Shown: positions 23,191 to 35,864, counted from the first letter of the stretch. The stretch: DNA of 64,000 nucleotides from Odiellus spinosus (GCA_963920705.1 OY987227.1:10767602-10831601), one strand, 5' to 3'. The notes: generated from the sequence alone by a model not told the origin. Made by a program: numbers and translations.

Positions 23191-25285
23191 TAATAAATTT
23201 GCATAAAAATTAAACATTTAGCCTACATATAGTAAAATTAAGTATTTTGATGTGTTCACCCCGTAATAAGTCTTAATTGCATTGTTTTTAGCGTAAAACC
23301 TCTTATTAACGAGACATGGGTATTAATCATATAACAGAACAAATCCAAAAGCTGAAAACTACAACGTTAAACTTAATGGAAATTTGCACGCGAATCTGTC
23401 TTTAAACTTTAAAATAATATATTTTTCATTATAATTATATTTAAAAGCAATTTACAATATCAATAAAAACTAGATCTAAGGCGAATTCATACGTAATGAT
23501 AAACCTCGTTAGATAAAAGTGATCCAACTTAATTTGAACACAAAACCTATGTTCTATAATATAGGCATGTCGGAAATTAAAAATACAAATTCCATAATAA
23601 CTCATTTTTGACCCTTAGATTCGAATGCCATTTAGAATATTATTTCTGTTATTTCCGTATTTATAATTAGGGGTTAATCCCCCATTTGTCAGTTAGTTAG
23701 CTCCCAAAATAATAATAATAAAAAAAGTACTTATCATGAATCAACTCGAGAGCGGAGATAAAAATACCTGACACTCCGCCTACCTCGTTAGAGGCTAGAA
23801 GAATAAATTCACTAATTCCTGGCCAGCATACAGAGATCAAAAACAAGCAAGCGCTCTGTTTATTACTAAATGGTCATTTTAATACTGTATATCTATTTTT
23901 TTTTTTGGATGAGGAGGAGGAGGGGGCTAAGAAATATGGGGTTACCCATAAACATAGGAGGGGCTAGTTCTGTTAACAAAGAAGAATATTATTTTCTGTA
24001 TTTTTGATTCACACTAAATCATAAGTGACATCATACTTTATATAAGTGAATTATATAAGTGTCTTTTTTTTAAGAGAATTTATAACCAAAGCGTAAAATA
24101 GCCATCAGGGGAAGACTGCATGTTTACTCGTAATTAACTCGTGCAATAAATATTGCATAAACAATATTTATGTAAAACCATACTTTTCAATATTATATAA
24201 GTTTATAATTTAAATTAAATTTATTTAATATTAATATTTATTTATACTGATGGCCCATGAGCTCTCTTGAATTGACATTTCTGTCGGGAGTGGCGAAAAA
24301 AATTTGGTTGTCCTATCTACTACCAGGTTTAATTCCCCTATCAAAAATAAGACACTTGCTTCTTTCTACCCTCTATCATATAAAGGGGGTTGTGGTCCAT
24401 GACACGTAGTTACGTATACTCACTTGAAAGCATCTATGAATCGAATTTGAGCATGAATTTAGCAAATATCGTTGAAAAGTAAATAAAAGTATATGTAAGT
24501 GTATATATGTGTTATATTAAAAATACAACAACATTTAAATATATTTAATCAAAATATCTTGCAAAATAAGTAGAAAAATCGCCATCAAATGGGAGGATTT
24601 TTTTTTTATATGTATATATTTTAATTTTGAAGTCTCTATAGAATGAGTCAACCCAGATCTGTCAAATTTTAAGTCTAAGTTTTTAAATAGTATGAAAAAA
24701 CCAAAAATAATAATAGATAATCCATTGGATAAAAAATAGTGATAGCATCACTTTAAAATTAGATTTTTAATTGTTTGATGTTATTGTCTAAATGAATAAT
24801 AATTAATAACTCCCGTTTCCGTGTATTTTTCCGCGTGGTTTTGCATCGCTCACGTTGAGAAGGAGTGTCCTGTCGTCATATCATTGTTTGGACCCCCACC
24901 CCTCTTCATATTCGATAATAAAGTCCCATTCCCCCAAGTCTTTAGTACTATTTAAGCTATAGGCCCTCTTGGTTATGCAACGCGCGCGGCTCTGTTTATT
25001 TCCGCGTCGTCCATTTACTCCGAAACCTAATCGCCAAGATAATTTCCACTGACAGATTCCTTCGTATAAACGGAGGCCGCGTGGACCGGAATGAATTGAG
25101 TGAGAGATCGAGCGACTCTAAAGCCTAGAACCACTCTTAGATTGCACCACGCGTTTTAAACGTACTCCTAAAACCCGACTTAACTATTAAATCTCCATAG
25201 TGAATTGATGCCTTTATTAGAAGGGTACCTAGCTTTAATTTTAGTTGCTGAAATCAATGATTGGATTAAGTTAAATTAAAATTGT
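23191..25285. other. AT-rich DNA with one F3 copy, no gene seen
   Basis: An F3 piece in reverse orientation lies at about 24600-24770 (TTTTAATTTTGAAGTC, then TAATCCATTGGA and AATAGTGATAGC). A GC-richer block lies at 24960-25160. No coding segment is recognised. Confidence 0.45.
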
Positions 25286-26012
25286 GATATTTTTCCGTAT
25301 TTTTCCGACACATTCTTCCGTATTTTTCCGTCACATTCTTCCTTGTTTTTCCGTTTATTTTTCCGTCACATTCTTCCTTATTTTTCCGTCACATTCTTCC
25401 TTATTTTTCCGTCACATTCTTCCTTATTTTTCCGTCACATTCTTCCTTATTTTTCCGTCACATTCTTCCTTATTTTTCCGTCACATTCTTCCTTATTTTT
25501 CCGTCACATTCTTCCTTATTTTTCCGTCACATTCTTCCTTATTTTTCCGTCACATCCTTCCTTATTTTTCCGTCACATTCTTCCTTATTTTTCCGTCACA
25601 TTCTTCCTTGTTTTTCCGTTTATTTTTCCGTCACATTCTTCCTTATTTTTCCGTCACATTCTTCCTTATTTTTCCGTCACATTCTTCCTTATTTTTCCGT
25701 CACATTCTTCCTTATTTTTCCGTCACATTCTTCCTTATTTTTCCGTCACATTCTTCCTTATTTTTCCGTCACATTCTTCCTTATTTTTCCGACACATTCT
25801 TCCTTATTTTTCCGTCACATTCTTCCTTATTTTTCCGTCACATTCTTCCTTATTTTTCCGTCACATTCTACCTTATTTTTCCGTCACATTCTTCCTTATT
25901 TTTCCGTCACATTCTTCCTTATTTTTCCGTCACATTCTTCCTTATTTTTCCGTCACATTCTTCCTTATTTTTCCGTCACATCCTTCCTTATTTTTCCGTC
26001 ACATTCTTCGTA
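25286..26012. repeat. 23-bp minisatellite I
   Basis: About 31 units of CATTCTTCCTTATTTTTCCG plus TCA follow head to tail with few changes. A 35-bp variant unit (with CCGTTTATTTTTCCG) occurs twice, near 25341 and 25606. The 265-bp spacing points to a block duplication inside the array. Because 23 is not a multiple of three, the array makes long but meaningless open frames in two frames. Confidence 0.95.
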
Positions 26013-28040
26013 TATTTCTCGTAAATGTTTCAAACGATTAGCACAAATTAAACTAATATTTAATTTATGCAAGAAATTCTAAATTATAAACTGACCAATT
26101 TAATTTTGAAAACAAAATAAAATTGTGTTATATTTATACCTGTATATACTATACGCAAACATAGATTGAACCTATCTATAGTAAATTTCTGCCTGTATTT
26201 GCACTAGCTACGAAGCTTTAATTAAAATCAAACATGATTAAGATCTCTGAATATTTAGCTTTATAGGTAATGTAAACTCCGATTGATTGCGTTTGGCTAC
26301 GATTATAGTGACGTGACGTCCTTCTCCCCCTTTATTAATTGTCCAACGTTAACGTGACCAGTTGGTCGCGGGCATTTCGGTCAAATTAGGCGACTAGATA
26401 GACAAATTAAGGTAACAGAATGGCAAAGGGAGAGGGAGGGAGGATGTAAAATGGGGACGGACTGCAGACTCTATACATAGCACGCGCCATATACGTGAAA
26501 CGGATTTTAATAGAGAGGGGAAAGCTTTAACTAGCCCAATATACGGTTGCCATGGTAACTCGATTTGGCGCGAGACGCGAGCGCGCGAGACTATATCCTA
26601 TGAACTTCGTATACGCGAACGAAGATTGAATAAAGATATGATACGGAAAGGAGGTTAGAAATCGACATCGTACGCCTTCGTCTCCATTCAATTTAGAAGG
26701 CTGAATATGGATGGATAAACAATTTATTTCTTATGGAGAGAATGAAATTTAATAGATAGGCCCTTTATGTTATGTAGCCCAATCTACGGCAGAGAAATAC
26801 GGAGATATTAAAGGGTTAGAATACTTAATTTTGTTTATATTTCATTTCTATCAGATACTGTTTTGGATTATATTTATCTACTACCATAGAGTTGAATTCG
26901 GTGGTTTCCTAATGACGTCACTTTCTGATATCGCGCTTTAAGATTGTATTTAAAAACTTAATTAGTGCTCTCCACTATAACAAATTTTAACTGAATTATT
27001 TACCAATTGTTAAAGAGAGTCACTTTTTCAAACGTAAAAGTTCCTAACCCTTTAAACTTATAATTTATAGCCTTCCACTCTATTCAACATCTCATCGCGA
27101 ATACATTGCGTAATTCGTTCGTGAAATTAGTTTCAAACAGCGTATATTAAGAGCGCGTGAGAAATCTCAGGTTTATATAAACATTAATACGCCTTCGACT
27201 TCATTAAAGATTTTAACGCGAATACGTGTATAATAGATAATCTGATTCGCGCGCGCTCGCGAAATCTTCAACTCTCGCTCGGCTCGCGCGCTCGCGTTTC
27301 CCGCCAGAATATCAATTTCGGCGGGAAATATCCATGCCGCTTACTATGGCGCTAGCGGGTAAAACTATATATACTATAGCCGAAGTCAATATTGTATCTG
27401 TTTCCCAGATAATTACGGGGTTTACGCCTTAATATATGACTCGCCCCATAAAGGCAGTAACGATCCTTTACTTAATCCGGGAGGGCCTTTGCCCCCCCCC
27501 CCCCTTACCCAACCTTAACTTTGCTAGCTTCGAACTAGCCCCCCTTCCCCTCATTCCACCAGACTTTGGCTACAGTATCTCTCGAGGGGATATGGCAAAA
27601 ACACATTAGCGTCTAAATACTAAACATTTAACGCCACCATATACTCGCTAACTCTCTCTCAATGCTCAGGGCTCTGATATATAACGAGAGAGAGTCGACT
27701 GCAGAGTTATACAGATAATTGGATCCCAGTATCTTCCCTCCCCTGTCCCCCCTCTCACTCGCTCTCTTCACCCATTGGTTTAAAAGCCTTCGCTCTAAAT
27801 ATATATATAGTGTTAATATTAATGTAGCTACGATAACGTGCTATGCCCGCGCGTATCAGCTCTATCACACCCGGTTGGTTATTCGATAGTTATTTGATTT
27901 TATATTGTAATTGTCACTCGCGAAACGTGATTGTTAAAACGTGATCAGGAGACTAAATTATAGTTTTAAAATAAATTTATGTTTATAACACGTGACCAAT
28001 TATTCGTGGATAATTGAAACTTATCGGTAATTTAAATTGG
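26013..28040. other. Non-coding DNA, no gene seen
   Basis: GCGC-rich patches lie at 26560-26590 and 27240-27310, with a C run near 27490. The sequence is otherwise AT-rich and no splice-bounded coding segment is recognised. Confidence 0.4.
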
Positions 28041-28044
28041 TTAA

Positions 28045-28427
28045 AGGGAGAATGCAAATCTAGCAACAAGTGATTTTTTTAACTATTAATTATTCTTTTG
28101 TTAGAAAATTACAGTCAAATATTAAAAAATTAAAACTTTGGATTCATGAAGATCCTGAATTTGTTCGCGCATTGATAGATCAGCCACCAATCGAATGTTA
28201 TGGAGATCTCGCCTTAACGACGGGCCTTTGCTCATTGTCCGCTGACCCTTCAATGGGAAGAAATTCAAGGTCTTCATGAATCCAGCTAATCCTATTTTCC
28301 GGATAAGTTTTAAATTTATTTCTAGGCTATTATTTCTTTGTAATTTTTTTTTACTGGTGGATTAGACCTATTTAAACGTTAAGGAATCGATAAAAAAAAT
28401 CACTTGTTGTTAGGTTGCATTCTCCCT
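28045..28427. mobile_element. TTAA-flanked MITE (AGGGAGAATG family), complete copy
   Basis: The element starts AGGGAGAATGCAA and ends with the exact inverse. Subterminal CAACAAGTGATTTTTTT is also inverted at the far side. TTAA stands on each side (28041-28044 and 28428-28431), which is the target site preferred by piggyBac-type transposases. An inner imperfect hairpin is built from GGATTCATGAAGATCCTGAA and its inverse. At 383 bp with no transposase, it is non-autonomous. Confidence 0.85.
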
Positions 28428-28431
28428 TTAA

Positions 28432-28844
28432 TATGACGAACGAACCCTTAATGGTTGAAGCGAAGTAAAAGTCTTTCTTTTAAAAAAACATTTATTCGCT
28501 GGTGGAAAATTTTGCAAGCCGCTTTCGTAAATCGTTTCTAAAGTAATTTGTACACAGGCGAGCGAATCGAGATCGATAAATCAAATCCGTCTGTATATGC
28601 TATACTTAAACCTAAAACGGTTTTTGGACTCCCGGTGGGTGCTATAAACTTATTTACCGTTTATATTTTATAGTTTTCAAAAATGACTGAGACCTGTTCG
28701 ATCGAATTATTCATATTGTACTTTTTTCTATCTTCAATAATAATGACATCTTTCTACCATTTAACAATACGATTGTCAAAGCAAAAATAGTAACGTGTGC
28801 CATTTCTATATTTACCGTAAAGGGATAGCGGTATCTTTTTTTTT
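28432..28844. other. AT-rich DNA, no gene seen
   Basis: Nothing beyond short T runs is recognised. Confidence 0.35.
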
Positions 28845-29320
28845 TCGCCAAAAAATACATATTTTATAATCACCATTAAAGAGAAATATGGAGCCAAAAA
28901 TGGAACAGATTTTTAATTTATTTTCGGAATACCATGCCAAAAAACGTATTCGAGAATTTTCAAGCAATTTTTAGACACATTTTTGGTATTTAAATTAATT
29001 TCTGGAATTTGCCTTTTGGTAAAATTCCGTCCAATTATATTATTTCAGCCTTCAACAGCGCTTGTAATGTCCTAACATTAAAAGAATAGGCCGGCGTTTG
29101 ATGTCCAAATGACTGGTTATTCTTTTAATGTTACGACATTACAAGCGCTGTTGAAGGCTGAAATAATGTGATTGGCCGGAATTTGTATTGGTAAAAAAAT
29201 TAACCTATATATTTTGGACATTTTCATTTCGTAAGAACTCAAATTTTTAAACATGACGTTTTAATATTAAGATAAAATTCAAATTATAATCCATAGCTAT
29301 TAAAAAAAGAATATTAATAT
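28845..29320 (-). repeat. F3 fragments around a G-family insertion
   Basis: F3 in reverse (AATACATATTTTATAATCACC) leads into family G. After 29197, F3-like sequence resumes (TTTTGGACATTTTCATTTCG, then TATAATCCATAG). The F3 middle is missing, so a deletion as well as an insertion is likely. Confidence 0.4.
28874..29197 (+). mobile_element. Dispersed repeat family G, copy 2, with inverted arms
   Basis: This copy carries the same ordered blocks as copy 1 at 20.2-20.4 kb. Its right part forms a hairpin: bases about 29013-29088 (ATTTCAGCCTTCAACAGCGC, then TTGTAATGTC) are repeated inverted at about 29117-29193. The arms differ at several bases. Copy 1 has only one arm. Confidence 0.65.
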
Positions 29321-30029
29321 AGTTTAAAATCATTTCTGACACAATCTCTTTAATAAGTTGGCTAAAAACTGTTTTTTTACGTTATTTCGATCGGGGCGAT
29401 TTATTTCAGTTTACATATATATCCTTAGAATAGAGAAACCGATATATAATTGGTTCCCTTCGTATTACGTTAAATTTTTATCGACACGGAAGGCACGACT
29501 AAATGATTATTAAACGTCATACGAAACGTACGTTTCCCGCCTTTAACTTTGGTATAGATTATTATTGAAATATTTCATATCCATTATAGTTTCGAATGGT
29601 AAAAATCACGCGAAAATCCGATATGGGAGGGAAGCAGGCGCGGAGGCCGGGAACAATGATTTGCTCGAACCCCTGGTCACCCCTCGAGACGCGTCTATAC
29701 TTTAATAGGCAAATATAAAGGGGGAAGTATATTGCAAAGTATAGGCCTATATTCGCCCCGATTTCGTGAATGAAATTAAAACTGTTATAGATGCTATTAA
29801 ATATATATTTATGATTTGATTTAGATTTAATGCTATATCTATTTCTAGTTGATTTAAACTATTGCTACGAATTGAGAATAAATTTGAACACGTGACACCT
29901 GTTTTGAAATTATCCGCGTAATTTTCTATGTAAATTGATTTACCTCGAGTCACACGTGATATGTAGATCAAATTTTATTCAATTTATATTTTATGGAAAG
30001 TAATGTATCTTAAGTTCATGAAAACGTCA
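29321..30029. other. AT-rich DNA, no gene seen
   Basis: No feature is recognised. Confidence 0.35.
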
Positions 30030-30960
30030 TGAAAATAGTAGGAAGTTTGACCACAAGGCTAGAGAAAGGTCTGGGAAATTTCTTAACTAAACCATATGGT
30101 CAAAAATTGTACCACAAGGTTAAATGAGGCTCAGATAAATTGGAAAATTGGACCATAAGGTTAGGAAAAGTCAGAAAAAATGGTATAAGGTTAGGAAAAA
30201 GTCAGAACAAAGGGTATAAGGTTAGGAAAAATTCAGAAAAAAAGTAGAAGGTTAGGCAAAAGTCAGAAAAATTGGTATAAGGTTAGAGAAAGGTCGGAGA
30301 AATTGGAAATTGGACCGAAAGGTTAAAGAAGGGTCAGAAAATTTTGTTAATTTGACCATATGGTGAGGGAAAGATCGGTGAAATTTGAAAATTAGACCTT
30401 AACGCTATAGTGAAAGATCGGTGAAAATTGAAAATTAGACCTTAAGGCTATAGTGAATGTAGTGTTATCATAAAAAACACTATGCTTAAAAAAATGGTTT
30501 TAATAACTCGCTCGCACTTTAGTAGGCGAGATAAGAATTTAATAAATAAACATAAGAGGTTTCATCTATTCTTTTATCTGTAATAGTTAGCAGAGTAAAT
30601 CATGTGCTTGAACAATAAACTTAGTCAACCTAGCGTGCGTTGTAGTATTCATTTAACATAGTCTTAGCTAAGTACGGAAAGCCTAAGAACAATACAGTGA
30701 AAGGTCAGGGAATTTCGTAAATTGGACCATAAGATTAGAAAAAGGTCAGAAAAAATGGTAAATTGGACCATAAAGTTCGTGAAAGGTCAGAAAATTTTGA
30801 AACTTGGACCGTAAGGTCAGTGCTAAGTTAACTTAATTAGAAAAATCTAAAGAAATGTACCAGGAGTACAGAGAAAAGTCCTGAAAATGATCAAAATGGA
30901 CCATATGAGGCTAAGAAAAACTCCAAACAATTAGAAAATTGAAGATTTTAGTGAAAATCG
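30030..30960. repeat. Degenerate ~31-bp tandem array of hAT-like subterminal motifs, interrupted
   Basis: Units such as GGTATAAGGTTAGGAAAAAG and TCAGAAAAATTGGACCATAA repeat with a spacing close to 31 bp. They resemble the GGTCAGGGAAAAGTCAGGGA motif inside the hAT-like element at 34.6 kb. The array is broken at about 30450-30690 by unrelated AT-rich sequence and then resumes. Confidence 0.65.
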
Positions 30961-32401
30961 TAGAATTCAAGTGTACAGCATTTTATATATAAAATTGTGT
31001 ATCAAACCTGTAATATTGCTTTCTCATCTCGAGATTGTCGGGATGAGCCGTATAAAATCAGGGAAGGACTAAGGAGGAGGGGGATCATAAAACTTTTATA
31101 TTTTCCTCTTTTATAAGTTAGGGCGAGCGAGAAGAATGGGGAAATCCGGATGGATGTCACGAGAAATATAGGACTACATCACTAGGGTATAAAATGGGTT
31201 CCTTTTCACGAGACATCAGAGAAGAGGGGCAATTCCGCAATTTAAGTCCGTAACCCCTAGCAACAGGCGCGCGCGCGAGAGAACCCAGCTCCTCCGCGTG
31301 AGTCACCACTTTAACAGTATAAAAGCTTCGCGCAATGGCTACATTCAACCTACTCACTATTTCAAATTCAGTTTACAGCGCTTGTAAAGCCGTAAACACC
31401 GTATCATTAAAAACAAAATCAAACATTAAGAAATAAAGGTAGAAGATATCTTTGCACGCGCTGTAAACTTTGACTGATACCGTACATATATATCCCTCAC
31501 GAGCTAAGAGTGACGGTCACCCCCACCCTTTTCTCAATAACTAAAATCAGCCAAAGTTTACTTAAACCATCCTTAGAAGAATGGGCTATTTTTACCTTTG
31601 AACGCGATGATAACTTAGACTAACTCGTCATCTATCTATAGTTGAGTCTCTTTCGGCAGCTTATTTCTTTGTGTCGGGTGCTCGCGCCCATATCAGGGTG
31701 GCTTCGTATAACGTATGATCAATTTTACCTCGAGTTAGCAGTACGCTCAAAGGTAGACTCCGTTTTGTTTTAATGGTGATAACGGGTACCCGAACCTTGC
31801 ACGCGTTGCCACCTCGAGAAGAAATTAACAATAGTAAACTTTAACGAATCTCGCGAGCTCGCGCGCGCTTTTCGTCCCACTTTTTTTTTCCCGCGCAATA
31901 AAGCGCGCGAGTTCGCCATGCACGAGGGGGTGGAAAGACGACGAATCAACGTATAGGCGGACACCCCGTAGAAATGATGTCATCCCTCGCGCGCGACTTT
32001 TCTAATTTTCACTGGATATAACTTTTATACTGCGCTCGTATTCTATTTCCTAAATATTTTATAGAATTTCGGGACTCAAAATGCAACTTGTCGACAGATA
32101 ATCTCCATCATACCACGCTTTTAAAGAGAGGATAAGAGAGAAAATGAAAAAAATTTCAGTGGGTTTTTTGTTAATTTAACTGTTTTACGAAAGGGCTGAG
32201 CTAGAAGATGTTGCTATCTACGTCATAGCTCTTGAAATTGCGAAACATTATTATTCGATTCGTTAGAATTCTCTTCTTTAACGGCACATGTAATGATGAA
32301 AAACTCTGAGGCACCAAAGTAACATTTAAACCAAAGATCCAAAAACCAGAATTTATTTTATTATAATATATTCTTCGAGCCTAATTTCGCTAATTTGATA
32401 A
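30961..32401. other. Non-coding DNA with GCGC-rich patches
   Basis: GC-rich spots lie at 31265-31290, 31850-31920 and 31985. Open frames over them lack splice or start support. Confidence 0.4.
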
Positions 32402-32563
32402 GAGCTACGTTCACATTAAGTTAACCGCGTATTACAGTGAACCCTTTGTATTTATTTCAACAGTCCAACTCTATGAAAAATATTTTGTTTCTAGAGTTTA
32501 GTCGCCAGGTTAGTATCCCTTTAAAAACGGTTTTTAAAGTCTCTATAGTGTGAACGGGCGCTT
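32402..32563. mobile_element. MITE family F2, copy ii
   Basis: The ends read GAGCTACGTTCACATTAAG and, in reverse, AAGCGCCCGTTCACACTATA, with AACCG and CGGTTTTT inside. Length is about 160 bp. Confidence 0.6.
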
Positions 32564-33590
32564 AATTCACGGAGATAGCTCGTTATTTTTACTCTCATGC
32601 ACGGGGGAAGAGAAGGATAAAGGAATTAAACCGAGCGAATGGCGAATTCCCCGCGAATTATTGTCATTGAAGCGTGCCATGTTGTCCGAATCGGGGAGCG
32701 GGGTGCGCCTCATTATTGCAACTTATTATTAATAAGAAAGGAACGACAGATCGCCTGGAGAACCACGATTTTTTTGATAATCCCCCTGTCTAGTTTCCCC
32801 TATACACTTAGTTGACACATTGTTTTCGCCTGATTTTTCGTCTCTTTAATTAACACGCCGTGGAAACCAGTGCGTGTAAAACGAGTGCGCATCCTCGGTT
32901 AAGACTAATTTCCTATTGTTTCTCGATCATCAAAACGTACGTTAAAACACTCTTTTTAATCGTGATTTTAATCAGTTTGTATTCAATTGAATCACAATTA
33001 ATCATTAATGAACTAAGTCTAATCATGATATCAACGTGATTTTTAATCAGTTTAACCATGATTTAATCGTGATTTTTAATCTGATTACTCAAGATTTGAT
33101 CAGTCCAACTAAACAATATTGAAATAATTTGATCTTTAAATCCTTAATAAGTTATAAACATTTTAATTACCGTACAATGTGGTATTATTTAATCTAACAA
33201 ATACATATTAACGGTGTATTATACCCACCTAATCATGGGAGCTATACTTGTGCTCAATAAACCAGAAGTCAAGAAACAATTAAATCTCAAACTCCATTCT
33301 AATTTAAACAATAGATTCAAAGTAACTATAATCCTTTACATCGCAAATAATATTATTCAACGTCAATCATTTTCCCGAAGTTGTACAAGTTTTAATCGTA
33401 TAATAAGCCTTTATACACGGTAACAAACACAATCCTACAATATACAAATCTTGCTTCAATTAAATTTCAAATCCAAACCCTCCCAAAAATCAAGGAGAAT
33501 TAATTAAAAGGGAGAGACAGAAGAAAACAAAAAATGTTTGTGAATACAAAAAAAAAAAAAAAAAAAAACAAATTTTATTTCCATGTATTG
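32564..33590. other. AT-rich DNA, no gene seen
   Basis: Scattered AATCGTGATTTTTAATC-type words lie near 32960-33090, and an A run at 33548-33568. No coding segment is recognised. Confidence 0.4.
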
Positions 33591-33598
33591 AGATGAGG

Positions 33599-33817
33599 CA
33601 GGGCAAGATTAACCGATTTGGTGCCCGGGGGCAAAAAGTATACGCCCTCCTCCCATTTGAAAATCACACCCCCTCAATAGCTGCGCTACCAGAAATCATT
33701 TCAAATTGTATACTAAGTTTTAGTAAAATAATGGCTCGGATTTGGGTATCACCAGATTTCTTGGGCGCCCCATTTGGCTAGCGACCGGGGGCAGGTGCCC
33801 CCCTTAATCTGACCCTG
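33599..33817. mobile_element. hAT-type MITE with perfect 8-bp target duplication
   Basis: The ends read CAGGGCAAGATTAA and TTAATCTGACCCTG. They are flanked on both sides by AGATGAGG (33591-33598 and 33818-33825), an exact 8-bp duplication. Inside each end lies a GCCCGGGGGCA-type block. The 219-bp body has no transposase. The perfect duplication suggests a fairly young insertion. Confidence 0.88.
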
Positions 33818-33825
33818 AGATGAGG

Positions 33826-34374
33826 TAATACTTTTCGCGGGTTTCAGAAGCAGAAGTTTTTTATCAACCGTTGAGTTGTGAACATTTAAATTTATTTTTA
33901 ATTTCCCCATAATTAATTTTTTTTTAGAAATATTTGGTAATTTTTCTCGTCTGTCTCTTCCTTTTCATTCTTTTCCCCATGACTGAATATTACAAAACCT
34001 TTAATGAACTATATAGGCACGTATACTTGTCTTATAATACGAGTGATAAGTGAACTTAGCTTTCCATTAATATATCTTAGCCGCTCGCTAAACGGAGTGA
34101 CACGACAGAGACAGAAAGAGTGAGAAAAAAAATTAATTCTAAGATACTCTACCCTAAGTCTTGGTATATCGAAATCAATCAATCGTTGCGACGTTTAAAA
34201 AGAATCTAATTTAAAGACGAACCAAAAAAGAGGCGTCCCAAGCTCTTAGGATTTTTTTTTTTTTTTACAAACGATCATTTGATAGGTATTCACCCCTCTT
34301 CAAAGGGAGAGAAAAAAGGAATAATTTTTAAGCGAGAATGCCTATGAATTAATTTTTTGTTTTAACGCAATATT
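33826..34374. other. AT-rich DNA, no gene seen
   Basis: A T run lies near 34252-34266. Nothing else is recognised. Confidence 0.35.
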
Positions 34375-35095
34375 AAAATTTTTATACCTCTAAGTTGAGG
34401 CGTTCTTAAGAAACTTCAAAATTAAAATGTTAAAATATGTATTTTTTTTTTTTTTTTTCGATTTGTGACCTGGTTTATTTCTGAACGTAATTAACTATAA
34501 TTTTCATACGAAAGATTTTCTGGATTAAGTACTATCACGATAAATACCGCGCGAAAGCGACGTTATCGCCTGTCAGAACGCGACCATATTGATGATGTAG
34601 TATTACCGGGAATATTTATTTACAGGGTTCGTACACGACCTGGAAAACCTGGAAAAGTCAGGGAATTTAGAAATTGCCCCAAAAAGTGAGGGAATTTGGA
34701 AAGTGGCCCCAAAGGTCAGGGAAAAGTCAGGGAATTTGAAAATAGCCCAAATGGTCAGAGAAAATAAATATTTTGGTATGTGTCAAGGAACTGTTTATGA
34801 TTGGTTTACCAATCAGTTGTAACGTAATTATTATAAACTGGAAATATTTTGCCTAAAGATTCAAATTGTTTCTCATATTCTGAGTAAACTATCCTGACCC
34901 CTATGTCAAATAAAATTTGGGAATTGCCAGCAGCTCGCTCGTAAGAATATATTCATGAAAAAGTATTAAAATTGGTCAGGGAAATTATTTAGAAATGATC
35001 AGGGAAATTAACTTCCAAAATTTTGTACGAACCCTGATTTACAATATTTCGAAAATGATGATTATAAGATATGTATTTTTACTGTCGCGATTTAT
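34375..35095 (+). repeat. F3 copy interrupted by a hAT-like MITE
   Basis: F3 landmarks (TTTATACCTCTAAGTTGAGG, GGATTAAGTACTATCACG, ACCGCGCGAAAGCGAC, GATGATGTAGTATTACCGGG) run to about 34622. F3 resumes after 35036 with CGAAAATGATGATTATAAG and TGTATTTTTACTGTCGCG. Confidence 0.65.
34623..35036. mobile_element. hAT-like MITE inserted in F3
   Basis: The ends read CAGGGTTCGTAC and its exact inverse GTACGAACCCTG. The left end continues into ACCTGGAAAACCTGGAAAAG, a terminus I know from hAT-type non-autonomous elements of several animals. ATTTACA is shared at both borders, so the 8-bp target duplication is near-perfect but its phase is ambiguous by a base or two. Internal GGTCAGGGAAAAGTCAGGGA repeats are tandem. 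There is no transposase. Confidence 0.75.
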
Positions 35096-35605
35096 AATTA
35101 AATAGCCTTGAATCAAGGTATGAAATCGTATGAAATTGGTTATTAATTTTATAATTTGAATAATAATAAAAGTAATTAATTTTAATCCTTTTCACTTTCC
35201 CTTTGAGAGAAATAAAATTCTTCGAAACCATCTATTTTGATTCGTTCTCTCGTTCCATCACCCTTAGCATTCTCGAAGAACGATGAAGGAAAAAAATCTC
35301 TATCAACTTTGATTTGGAACTGCTTAAGTTTTTTTTTTTTTTTCTTTTTTCTATTTGATGGTCTCGAAAAATCTAGATCCAATATTAAGAGGAAAAGATA
35401 GAATATAAGATGGAAAAGGGGGGAGAGGGATGAACATCAGCTCTCTCTTTATAAATATCGCGCCGCCTTAAAGGGAAGGTAAAGAGAAAAAATCAAGTGA
35501 TTTTAAATTAGATTTTAAAATTTTCTTATTCGAACGTAAAAACTAGGATTAGTTGCTATTTTCAGATAAAAACAGATTATTATTTCTGATTTTTATCTTG
35601 GGATA
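35096..35605. other. AT-rich DNA, no gene seen
   Basis: A T run lies near 35330. A TTAAAGGGAAGG word at about 35468, followed by AAGTGATTTT, may be a degraded end of the TTAA-flanked family. Confidence 0.35.
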
Positions 35606-35864
35606 ATAGGCCTTGGAATCGATTTGAACCGTTTCAAAACTTTTCGCTAGAGTCGTGCAAACTGGAAACCGTCTTTTACCGAATCGTTTTGATTCGATTT
35701 CTCGAGACAGCTTCGGGAACCCAGTTTCGTACCAATTCGGTTTCAACAACCGATAGATGATGCGTGAACACGTGACGCTTAAAACAATTCCTGGCGATTT
35801 GAGTATCGGTTTAATTTTACCGTTTGAAATAGATTAAGAAATGCTAGTGTGACTGTAACTATAG
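35606..35864. mobile_element. MITE family F1, copy without nested insert
   Basis: The copy begins inside the left end at AATAGGCCTTGGAATCG. It keeps the core (CTGGAAACCGTC, TCGATTTCTCGAGACAGC) and ends CTAGTGTGACTGTAACTATA. It shows the uninterrupted order used to define the nested copies at 22.6 and 51.5 kb. Confidence 0.75.

Noticed and set aside
25284-26041. Two long overlapping open frames with 23-residue repeats on the plus strand
   Set aside because: They are translations of the 23-bp minisatellite in different frames. A stop-free unit whose length is not a multiple of three opens several frames without selection.
28070-28279. 69-codon plus-strand frame
   Set aside because: It lies inside the TTAA-flanked MITE, and the related copy at 59.9 kb does not keep it.
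33593-33781. 62-codon plus-strand frame
   Set aside because: It lies almost wholly inside the hAT MITE at 33599-33817.
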